DNA of 59,382 nt from an uncultured Elusimicrobia bacterium (GTDB lineage: Bacteria; Elusimicrobiota; Elusimicrobia; Elusimicrobiales; UBA9959), in NCBI GenBank assembly GCA_903879915.1, contig CAIRNJ010000108.1, positions 1-59,382 of the forward strand, given 5' to 3'. Of this stretch, positions 48,670 through 55,637 are shown in pieces; position 1 is the stretch's first letter, and each line of letters begins with the position of its first letter. The notes beneath the pieces were generated by a model. That model had not been told where the DNA came from and did no database searches. It saw nothing but the letters and a program-made list of their open reading frames with translations. The translations under genes and the position numbers were made by a program.

Positions 48670-50787
48670 TCAGGCCTTTTTTTTCAGCGCCCATTTAAGC
48701 CTGTCGCCCAGCGAACCCTCCATGGCCGTGTAAGCTTCCAGCTTCGCGGTGAGCTCGGCGATGACGGCGGCGTTCCTGGACTGCTGCTCTTTGGCGGCCG
48801 CCTCCTGCGTGGCGTAGCCCGCGCGCTCAGATTCGAAAGCGTCGGCCGTCTCCTTCTCCCTGAATTCCATCTGCTGGATCTTCTGCTTCAGGAAAAGCAT
48901 CTCGGATTCGAAGCGGACGCGGTTCTCGCTCTCGGTCTTGAAATTGGCGGTGAGCCTGGCCAGGTCGCTTTCGAGGGCGGCGTTGCGGGCGCCCAGCGCG
49001 GCCATTTTCTCGCGCAGGGCCGCCTGCTCGCCGAAAACTTCGCTGGCGTGCTTCTCGGCCTGGTTCTTCTGCGCGGAAAGCGCCTCGGCCGAGCCCTGCA
49101 GCCGCTGCCGCTCGGCCTCGAGCGCCGAAGCGCGTTCGGCGGATTCCCGCTGCAGAGCGGCGTACTTGGCGCCGAACTCCCGCTGCTGCGCCTCAAATTT
49201 CCCGTCCATGTCCTTCTGCTGGAAAGCGAGCCTGCGGTTCTCCAGCTCTAGGCCCGAGCGGGTCCCTTCCGCGGCCATCAGCGCCACGCGCAGCTCTTTA
49301 AGCTGGCGGTTGTAATCGTCGTCGAGCTGGCGCCTGACGGAGATCTTTCCTTCTTCGGCCGCGGCGTCGTATTTAGCGCGCAGCTGGAAAACTTTATTGT
49401 CCAGGTCGGCCTGGTTCTGGGCCGACAGCTTGGACAGCTCGGCCTGATGCACGGCGGCGATCCGGGACAGCTCTTCCCGGTGGGCCTGGGTCAGCTCCGC
49501 GCCGTATTCGTTCTTGACCCTTTCTATCTCGGCCTGCGCGGCCGCTTTGGCGCTCTCCGCCTCATGCCGGTAGCGCTTCAGGTCCTCCATCTGGGCGGCC
49601 ATGGTCTGGGCCAGCTGCATCTTCTCGAGGCGCAGCTGCCCGCGCTCCTTATCCATGGCGGCGTTGACGGCCTGCACCCTGGAGACGAAGCCTTTCACCT
49701 TGAGCAGTTCCGAAATGGCGCGCATCTTCTCCCCCGCCAGGTCGGCCAGCGTCCTGTCCTTGTCCTGCATCTCGGCCTGGAAGCGCTCCTGCGCCTTCTG
49801 GATCTCCGCGTTCTTCTCTTCGTTCTTGCGGTCGGAGATAGTGCCCAGCTCGGCCTGCAGCCGGCCCATCTCTTTCTGCATGGCGTCCTCGCGGTGCTTG
49901 ATCTCGTCCTGCAGCTTTTCCTCGCGGTGCTTGTATTCCTCTTTTACCTTGTCCTCGCGCATGCGCAAGAGCGAGCACTCGGCCTTGGCCTCGGCGATCT
50001 CCCGCTCCTTCTCCGGCATCATCTTGATGTAGTTCTCCACCGCGGCCCGTTCCCTGTCGGCGCGCGCGAGGTCGTCGCGGAGCTTCGAAATTTCTTTTTC
50101 CGCCATGGCCTTGTCCATGCTCACTTCGCGGAATTCGTCCTTGAGTTCGTTCATGCGCTCGGCCGCGGACTTCAGCGAGCGTATGGCCTCTTCCCGCTCC
50201 GACAGCGCCTTCTGCCACTGGCCCTTCTCGTCCAGCCACCGGCGCTCCATCTCCTGCAGGCGGTAGACGAAATGGCCTTCCACGTCGCGCCCCTGGGTCT
50301 CGCGCTCGGCCAGCTGGTTCTTGAGCGTGGCCATCCAGGTCTCGCGCTCCTGCGCCAGGCGGGACTCGAGCTCCTTTATCTTTCCTTTAAGCGAGATCCT
50401 CTCTTCCTCCACCTGGCTGTCGCGCCTGTCGCGGCGCATTTTCTCCTGGATATCCTTGAGCGAGGACTCCACCTTGGAGGAGAGCGCCTCGTCCTGCTGG
50501 CTCTTGAGCGCGGCCACCAGCGCTTTTTCCTTCTCCTGGGCTACTATCTTCTCCATCTCGGCTATCTTTTTTTCGAGCTTTTCTTTTTCCTCGTTCATCC
50601 GGGCCGTCTCGGCGGCGGCGGGATCGGAGAACGCGCCCTGGGCCTGCGCGGGCATGGGAGGCAGCGGGAAAGGCAGAGGCTGCCCCGCCGCGGGAAGCTG
50701 CGGGGGCTGCGGCAGGTGCGGCTTGGCCATTCCCGGGGGGAAGGGCGGCAGGCCGTGAGCGTATTTTTTTTGTTCTCTGTCTTCCAT
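48670..50787 (-). CDS. Long coiled-coil protein with Pro-rich N-terminus
   Basis: A 705-residue protein of unknown function. The first 55 residues are Pro-rich (LPPFPPGMAKPHLPQPPQLP), a possible docking segment. The remainder to about residue 690 is an almost unbroken run of Glu, Lys, Arg, Gln, Ala and Leu with heptad spacing, i.e. a very long coiled coil, without an ATPase head, signal peptide or membrane helix. It lies between flbD-motA-motB and the FliF-FliG fusion with its own promoter. A cytoplasmic scaffold or filament for the motor is a reasonable inference; it is not an SMC protein. Confidence 0.75.
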   Translation of the reverse strand: MEDREQKKYAHGLPPFPPGMAKPHLPQPPQLPAAGQPLPFPLPPMPAQAQGAFSDPAAAETARMNEEKEKLEKKIAEMEKIVAQEKEKALVAALKSQQDEALSSKVESSLKDIQEKMRRDRRDSQVEEERISLKGKIKELESRLAQERETWMATLKNQLAERETQGRDVEGHFVYRLQEMERRWLDEKGQWQKALSEREEAIRSLKSAAERMNELKDEFREVSMDKAMAEKEISKLRDDLARADRERAAVENYIKMMPEKEREIAEAKAECSLLRMREDKVKEEYKHREEKLQDEIKHREDAMQKEMGRLQAELGTISDRKNEEKNAEIQKAQERFQAEMQDKDRTLADLAGEKMRAISELLKVKGFVSRVQAVNAAMDKERGQLRLEKMQLAQTMAAQMEDLKRYRHEAESAKAAAQAEIERVKNEYGAELTQAHREELSRIAAVHQAELSKLSAQNQADLDNKVFQLRAKYDAAAEEGKISVRRQLDDDYNRQLKELRVALMAAEGTRSGLELENRRLAFQQKDMDGKFEAQQREFGAKYAALQRESAERASALEAERQRLQGSAEALSAQKNQAEKHASEVFGEQAALREKMAALGARNAALESDLARLTANFKTESENRVRFESEMLFLKQKIQQMEFREKETADAFESERAGYATQEAAAKEQQSRNAAVIAELTAKLEAYTAMEGSLGDRLKWALKKKA

Positions 50788-50806
50788 ATATTTTTTCCGC
50801 TTCCTG

Positions 50807-50834
50807 GTTATATTTTAGACAAGGCGGATTTCAA
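50807..50834 (-). promoter_or_regulatory. Sigma70 promoter of the coiled-coil gene
   Basis: TTGAAA (50829-50834), a 16-base spacer containing TTGTCT, and TATAAC (50807-50812) on the minus strand. The leader is about 15 bases. Confidence 0.7.
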
Positions 50835-50929
50835 TTAAGTTGAAAAATTGTTAACAAACCAATTCCCGTCCCCGCTCCCCGGCCGCCGGTCCCCTATTCC
50901 CGATCACCGATCCTTGATCGCGATCTCTT

Positions 50930-52765
50930 TTATCTGCCCACCCTCTGCCTGAACCCGGCCAGCCATTCGCCCGCGGCCGGGTCTCCGGAAAGAACGGCGT
51001 AGCGCTCATAGGCCGCCACGGCCTCGTCGACGCGCTGCAGCGCGTAATACGCCCCGCCCAGGTACTGCCAGACGCCCGCGTCCCTGGGGTCCAGCGCCGA
51101 GGCGTACTCCAGGTACTGCAGGCTCTCCTGCACTCTGCCCTGGTTGAAGAATTCCACCCCCGCCGAGAAATATTCGGCGGCGGCCGGCGCGGGAGCGGGC
51201 TCCCCGGCGGCGCTCTCTTTGCTCCCGCGCTGTTCGCCGGGAAAGAGTTCCTCGCCGTCTATGAGGCAGATCTCGCGCGTGGGCCGGCGCGGCGTTATCC
51301 TGCCCTCGTCCTCCAGGCGTTTCACCGCGCCGAGTATTTTCATCCGCGCCTCTTCCGCCTGCTGCTGGGACACGTCCCCCTGGTAATCCATTATTTCCCT
51401 GACAACTTCCACCGCGCCCTGCGACATATTGCCGAAAAATTTCTGCTGCAGCGCGGGAGCGGCCTTATAGACCACCCGGGCTATATCCTCATTGCTTACG
51501 CTCCGGATCACGGTCTGCATGTCCTTGTCGCTGAACTCCAGCAGGTCCTCGAACACCAGTATCGCCTTCCTTACCTTCTCATAGATCTCCGGCTTCTGGG
51601 TCTTAAGATAATCCAGGATATTTTTCCTTATGGCCACGTCCGTCTCTTCCAGCATCTTGGTAAGGCGCTCGATGCCGCCGGTCACGAAATCCACGTTCTC
51701 TTTTATTTCCTTATCTATGGCCTCTATCTGCGCGCGCGTGGCCTGGCGCACGGCCAGGGATTCCAGCGCCACCTTGGCCTGCACCTCGGCCGACAGCATG
51801 GTCAGCGCCTGTCCCGCCAGGTCGGGCCTGATATAGTTCAGCACCAGCGCTATGACCCAGGGGTCCTCTTTTTTCAGCAGGAAGTAATAGATCAGCCTTT
51901 TAAGATTCTCTTCCGTCAGGTAAGCGAAGGGTTTAGCCTGTTTCATGTCTTCCTCCTCCCCCTCCTGCTCCGGGCCCAGGCCCGGCAGCTGGCGCCCTTC
52001 AGCAGCGCCCGCGCCTTCCGCCGCTCTCCGGCCGGCGGCGCCGGTGCCGGCAAGCATAGCCTGCGCGTATTTCCTGAAAAAATCCCGCAGCGGCCCGAAA
52101 AGGAACGCCAGCAGCAGCAGGAAAAGCGCGGCGTACACCAGCGGCAGATAAACGCCGGGGCGCCGCATGTCTTCAAGGACGCTGCCGCCCTTGAACCTGG
52201 TGGGCTTGAAGATAACTACGGGAGCGGCGGTGCCGCGGACCTTGTACTGGAGCAGGAACCCGTCGAGGCGCTCGCGGGCCAGCTTAAGGCTCTCCGGAGA
52301 CAGCCGGTCGTCGTGCAGCACGGTAAGCTGGAAGCGGGTGATCTCGGTGCCCAGGCCGTAGCGGACCTCCCTGACCCCCCTGCCCTGCTGGGCCTGGTGG
52401 CCGAGGGAGGCGCCGGGGCGCGCGCCGCCCTTTCCCCCGTCAGGGCGGGGGCTGGCGATGTCCGCCATAAGAAAGTCGGCCTCTTCCGCGGAAACGGAGC
52501 CTTTTCCCTTGTAATCCCGCACCACGCCCAGCCCCTCTTTGGTCTGCCAGGCGTTCTTGGAGATAAGCTCCATCTCGATATCGGCGAAGACGAAGGACCT
52601 GGCCGGCCCCAGTATGGGGTCCAGGATCTCGGTCTTTATCTTCGTTTCCATCTCCCGGCGCGTGGAATCCTGCTTCTCCATGACGGAGGCGTCCATGCCG
52701 TCGGCGGCGGACGCCGCCGGGCAGGCGGCCAGGGCCAGCAGAAAAGCGAAACAGAGCTTTCTCAT
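50930..52765 (-). CDS. FliF-like/FliG/TPR fusion protein (non-canonical motor rotor)
   Basis: A 611-residue protein with a signal peptide (about residues 1-20). A periplasmic domain (about 30-195) resembles the C-terminal part of FliF (KTEILDPILGPARSFVFADIE; EITRFQLTVLHDDRLSPESL). One membrane helix (205-223) is followed by an Ala/Glu linker. FliG middle and C-terminal domains span about 285-490 (KKEDPWVIALVLNYIRPDLAGQ, ILVFEDLLEFSDKDMQ, KFFGNMSQGAVEVVRE, AEEARMKILGAVKRLEDEGRI). A C-terminal TPR pair lies at about 530-600. In flagella FliF and FliG are separate. It starts on an AT-rich leader without a ribosome site, just after the small RNA gene. By eye several FliG torque residues are changed. 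Confidence 0.82.
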   Translation of the reverse strand: MRKLCFAFLLALAACPAASAADGMDASVMEKQDSTRREMETKIKTEILDPILGPARSFVFADIEMELISKNAWQTKEGLGVVRDYKGKGSVSAEEADFLMADIASPRPDGGKGGARPGASLGHQAQQGRGVREVRYGLGTEITRFQLTVLHDDRLSPESLKLARERLDGFLLQYKVRGTAAPVVIFKPTRFKGGSVLEDMRRPGVYLPLVYAALFLLLLAFLFGPLRDFFRKYAQAMLAGTGAAGRRAAEGAGAAEGRQLPGLGPEQEGEEEDMKQAKPFAYLTEENLKRLIYYFLLKKEDPWVIALVLNYIRPDLAGQALTMLSAEVQAKVALESLAVRQATRAQIEAIDKEIKENVDFVTGGIERLTKMLEETDVAIRKNILDYLKTQKPEIYEKVRKAILVFEDLLEFSDKDMQTVIRSVSNEDIARVVYKAAPALQQKFFGNMSQGAVEVVREIMDYQGDVSQQQAEEARMKILGAVKRLEDEGRITPRRPTREICLIDGEELFPGEQRGSKESAAGEPAPAPAAAEYFSAGVEFFNQGRVQESLQYLEYASALDPRDAGVWQYLGGAYYALQRVDEAVAAYERYAVLSGDPAAGEWLAGFRQRVGR

Positions 52766-52838
52766 ACAGTTATTATTTTATCTTTGGCTTATTGCGGAAA
52801 AGTTTCAAAAAGATAAAGGCTGGACCGGGCCGGGGCAG

Positions 52839-52870
52839 AAAAAAGCCGCTGCGGCGCGCGCCGCAACGGC
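52839..52870 (-). terminator. Intrinsic terminator of the small RNA
   Basis: On the minus strand GCCGTTGCGGC (52870-52860) and GCCGCAGCGGC (52855-52845) pair along 11 bases with one G-U, loop GCGC, and are followed directly by TTTTTT (52844-52839). Confidence 0.85.
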
Positions 52871-53036
52871 AATAACCTCCTGCTAAAGCAAACACCCCGC
52901 CCTTTTGGCCGTCTGCCGGACACTACTGCCGCCGCTGTACCAACACACGCTATACTGCCGCAACCGCAACCGCCTGCTGCCACACCGCTGCCGCTCTACG
53001 CTGCGCCAAAAGGGCGGGGCACCGCACCCACTCCGC
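52839..53036 (-). ncRNA. Candidate small RNA of about 200 nt with 15-bp closing stem
   Basis: A sigma70 promoter, a structured body and an intrinsic terminator bound this unit on the minus strand. CCCCGCCCTTTTGGC and GCCAAAAGGGCGGGG (53019-53005 and 52909-52895 on the transcript strand) form a perfect 15-bp stem. It closes a 95-base interior that is very G-rich and C-poor, with repeated GCGGCAG/GGCAGC motifs and little internal pairing. An AGGAGG-containing spacer then leads to the terminator. I do not recognise 6S, SRP, tmRNA or RNase P features. The open G-rich interior could bind C-rich targets, such as Ala-codon-rich mRNAs, or fold as a weak quadruplex; both are speculation. Confidence 0.7.
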
Positions 53037-53042
53037 AGTGAT

Positions 53043-53070
53043 ATTATACCAGATTTTAAGCCGCTGTCAA
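53043..53070 (-). promoter_or_regulatory. Strong sigma70 promoter of the small RNA
   Basis: TTGACA (53065-53070), a 16-base spacer ending TCTGG, and TATAAT (53043-53048) on the minus strand: perfect consensus boxes. The GGCCTTGACA and TCTGGTATAA parts match the promoters of the low-complexity membrane proteins. Confidence 0.85.
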
Positions 53071-53088
53071 GGCCGGGCCATTGACAGG

Positions 53089-54204
53089 TCAAGGCAGCTG
53101 AAGTGCTTTAACAAGAACGCTGTCCGAACTTGCCAGCGCGGCGGGGAATTCCCGCGGGCCCTTGTCCGCTTCGCCCGCGCTGACGTCGGGCGCCAGCCCC
53201 TTGCCGTCCAGGTCCAGGCCCGCGGGGGTAAGCAGGCGGGCCACCGTTATGCGCAGGGACGCGCCGTTCTTAAGGCGGAACCCCCTGCTAACGGAAACGT
53301 TGCCGGCCGTAGCGCCGCCCACTACCGCCGCGCCGCCCCACTCGCGCAGGGCCGCGGCGAAGACCTCGGCCCGCGACGCGGTGGCTGCGTCCGTCAGCAC
53401 GAGCGCCTTAAGCCCGGCGTAAGGGCCGGCCTCCCCGGCGGAAAAGACCCGGCAGTAGCCGGGATGCCGGGAAACGGCCTTGAACAGCGGCCCGGGGCGC
53501 GGAACGAAAAGGGCCAGCGCCGAAGACAGCTCCTCTATGGAGCCGCCGAAATTGCCGCGCAGATCTATGATCACCCGGTTCGCCCCGCCGTCGAGCAGGG
53601 CTTTCGTCTCGGCCTTCAGCCTGGCCGCCGCTTTGGCCGTGAAATTAACGACGCGCAGGTAGCCGGTGCGCGTGCCGGGCACGAGAAAGCCCCAGACCGC
53701 GGGCATGCCGCCGAACTCCCGTCTCAGCGAACCGTCCAGTTCGCCGCCGGAGCGGCTCCGGCCTTTGAACCTGAACACCCCGTCCCTGGTGCCGTAAAGC
53801 TCCCGCCCGATCACGGCCTCGGGCAGGCCGGCCACGGGCCTGCCGTCCACGGAAAGTATCCGGTCGCCGGCTTTCAGGCCGGCGGCCTCGGCCGGCGAGC
53901 CCGGGAACACCCGCACCACCGCCGCCGCGCCGCCGGCGCTCCACAGCACCAGGCCCGTGCCGGCGTGGTCCCGGCCGCGCGCCGGCAGCTCGGGCCGCCA
54001 ATGCGGCGGCAGAAAAACGGCCTGGGGATCGAAGGAGGCCAGCGCGGACGGGCCGGAGGCGCGCAGGCTTTCCTGCATGCGGGGGAGGTCGCAGACGGCG
54101 TAGCTGTGCCGGTCAAAAACGCGGGTTATCTCGGCGGGATCCGCCTGGTTCTTTGCGCAGCCTGACACGAGAAGCACTAGGGCCAAAAACAGGACATGGG
54201 GCAT
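53089..54204 (-). CDS. S41 (CtpA/tricorn-like) peptidase-domain lipoprotein
   Basis: A 371-residue lipoprotein (lipobox LLVSGC near residue 16). A short helical N-domain is followed by a PDZ domain (GTGLVLWSAGGAAAVVRVFP, GDRILSVDGRPVAGL) and an S41 core (NRVIIDLRGNFGGSIEELSSAL, VLTDAATASRAEVFAAALREWG). The nucleophile Ser is in TASRAE. Where C-terminal processing proteases carry the catalytic Lys (TxGKG), this protein has TAGNV, so the Ser-Lys dyad seems to be missing. It may use another base or only bind peptide ends. It lies between the small RNA and a low-complexity paralog. Confidence 0.8.
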   Translation of the reverse strand: MPHVLFLALVLLVSGCAKNQADPAEITRVFDRHSYAVCDLPRMQESLRASGPSALASFDPQAVFLPPHWRPELPARGRDHAGTGLVLWSAGGAAAVVRVFPGSPAEAAGLKAGDRILSVDGRPVAGLPEAVIGRELYGTRDGVFRFKGRSRSGGELDGSLRREFGGMPAVWGFLVPGTRTGYLRVVNFTAKAAARLKAETKALLDGGANRVIIDLRGNFGGSIEELSSALALFVPRPGPLFKAVSRHPGYCRVFSAGEAGPYAGLKALVLTDAATASRAEVFAAALREWGGAAVVGGATAGNVSVSRGFRLKNGASLRITVARLLTPAGLDLDGKGLAPDVSAGEADKGPREFPAALASSDSVLVKALQLP

Positions 54205-54247
54205 TCATCCTCCAGAAAATACGAATATGCGGACCGCGGCCGCGTAC

Positions 54248-55498
54248 TCAGGGGCACCCGGGGGCGCCGGCCATCAGGCACATCCCAGCGGCGTTATCGG
54301 TGCAGCCCATCAGATTGCCTTCCGAATCAAAAACGACCTGCGTACCGTTCGGGTCCCCGTAGCTGATATAACCGAACTCGTCTACGACCGGCTCAAGCAG
54401 CGGCTGATCCTCCGCTTTTCCGTTCTTGCCGGTGCCGGTGAGAGAAAGACGGTCATCCTCGCCCGTATCCGTGTCTTCCGTCTCCGGGCTGAGGCTGCTG
54501 CTGCCGAACATCGGGCCCATCATGCCGGACAGCATGCTGGCGGCGGAATCGTCCTTCTCGGCCTTGTCCTTCTCGGCCGCCGCCGCGGTGGCCTCTTTGT
54601 CCAGCCCCGGGTTGGAAACCTTCGACGTCGTAAGCGTCTTGGCCCCGGCCGCGCTGATGTCCTGGTCGCGCAGGAACTGCGGTATCGAGTTCGGGTTCAC
54701 CACGTCCAGCTTGGAGCGCATGTTCTCTTCGTACTGTATGGTGGTTTCGGCCTCGGGAGTAGCGTCGAAAGACCTGGAGATCCAGTTCTTGGCCGAATCG
54801 GCCGAGGCTATGCGCGCGCCGTAGATGGAGGCGCGGAAAGCCCCCTTGAGCGATTCCAGCACGCCGCCCCCGCCGCCTCTTTTGGGCGCCGCGGCCCTGA
54901 CGCCGCTCTGCTGCGCGGAAACCGCGGCCACCGCGCCGTTTTCCTGGAAAGCCACGGCCCCGCCCTGCCCGGTAGTTTTAGAGGTATTCCCTCCGGAACC
55001 CTTGCCTGAGAAAGAACTCACGGCCTGAAGTTTTGCGGACATCTCGCCGTCCCCGCCGCCCCTCCTCGCGCCTTTCCCCGCTGCGGCGGCGCCGTCCCCG
55101 GTGTCCTCTTCCGCCGCCGCTACCGCCTGCCCGCCCTGCTCTCCAGCGGCGGCCTGTCCGCGGTCTTTGTCTATCAAAGGCTTCATGGCAGGCATTCTGT
55201 CCGCGCCCGACTCGTCCCGCTTGCCGGAGAGCGGCTCCTCTTCCGTATCAAAAAAACCGTCGTGTTTGGGCACGGAAGCTTTGCCTTCGTAAATAGCGCT
55301 GTTGGCGGAAAGCTGGTTATAGCTGTCCCCTCCGGCGAGCTTATGTGCCGACTGGCGCATGGCGGTCACCGCGTAATACCCGCCGGCCAGCAGGAACAGG
55401 AACAGGCAGGCGAAAGGCAGCCACCAGTAGCTCTTGCTCCCCGTTCCTTTCAGCAGGGAGAAGAAGCCTATCCCGGTATCGTTTTCATCTTCGCTCAT
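54248..55498 (-). CDS. Low-complexity membrane-anchored protein, remote family member
   Basis: A 416-residue protein of unknown function. The start at 55498 (MSEDENDTGIGFF) follows GGGGAGGC; the longer frame overlaps the promoter. One membrane helix at about residues 24-46 (WLPFACLFLFLLAGGYYAV) is followed by an Ala/Gly/Glu-rich linker and a segment LESLKGAFRASIYGARIASAD. A more ordered C-terminal half follows (PEAETTIQYEENMRSKLDVV, FGYISYGDPNGTQVVFDSEG). It shares its layout and promoter type with the cluster at 5.7-16.5 kb, 40 kb away, and lies next to pilus-like genes, suggesting a common machine. Confidence 0.65.
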   Translation of the reverse strand: MSEDENDTGIGFFSLLKGTGSKSYWWLPFACLFLFLLAGGYYAVTAMRQSAHKLAGGDSYNQLSANSAIYEGKASVPKHDGFFDTEEEPLSGKRDESGADRMPAMKPLIDKDRGQAAAGEQGGQAVAAAEEDTGDGAAAAGKGARRGGGDGEMSAKLQAVSSFSGKGSGGNTSKTTGQGGAVAFQENGAVAAVSAQQSGVRAAAPKRGGGGGVLESLKGAFRASIYGARIASADSAKNWISRSFDATPEAETTIQYEENMRSKLDVVNPNSIPQFLRDQDISAAGAKTLTTSKVSNPGLDKEATAAAAEKDKAEKDDSAASMLSGMMGPMFGSSSLSPETEDTDTGEDDRLSLTGTGKNGKAEDQPLLEPVVDEFGYISYGDPNGTQVVFDSEGNLMGCTDNAAGMCLMAGAPGCP

Positions 55499-55596
55499 AA
55501 AGCCTCCCCGCTTTTCACCCGAACAAAAAACAAAATTTGGTCCGGGAACTGGCTTCTGCCATCCCCGCGGCCAATAACGCTTCAAGCGCCGGTAAT

Positions 55597-55625
55597 GTTA
55601 TAGCAGACAAAACCCGTTTTTTCAA
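55597..55625 (-). promoter_or_regulatory. Promoter of the 416-residue low-complexity protein
   Basis: TTGAAA (55620-55625), a 17-base spacer ending TTTTGTCTGC, and TATAAC (55597-55602) on the minus strand, nearly identical from the spacer end to the base after the -10 with the promoter at 15094. Confidence 0.85.
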
Positions 55626-55637
55626 GGCCGGACCGGC

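Larger units (their letters stand above)
52766..53088. other. 323-bp non-coding region holding a small RNA unit
   Basis: No protein gene is credible here. From right to left on the minus strand it holds a promoter (53043-53070), a structured RNA (53036-52839), its terminator, and the AT-rich upstream region of the FliF-FliG fusion gene (TAAAAT about 20 bases before its ATG). Confidence 0.75.

Noticed and set aside
48670-50787. SMC or RecN-type ATPase
   Set aside because: No Walker or signature motifs at either end; it is coiled coil throughout.
52895-53019. Terminal inverted repeats of a small mobile element (15 bp arms)
   Set aside because: No flanking target duplication or transposase is visible, and the arms fit inside a promoter-terminator RNA unit.
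52839-53036. 6S, SRP, tmRNA or RNase P RNA
   Set aside because: Length is near 6S, but the two halves of the interior do not pair, and none of the hallmark motifs of the other classes is seen.
52883-53092. Small protein encoded by the minus strand across the small RNA region
   Set aside because: The frame starts upstream of the promoter, has no ribosome site and runs through the stem and G-rich repeats.
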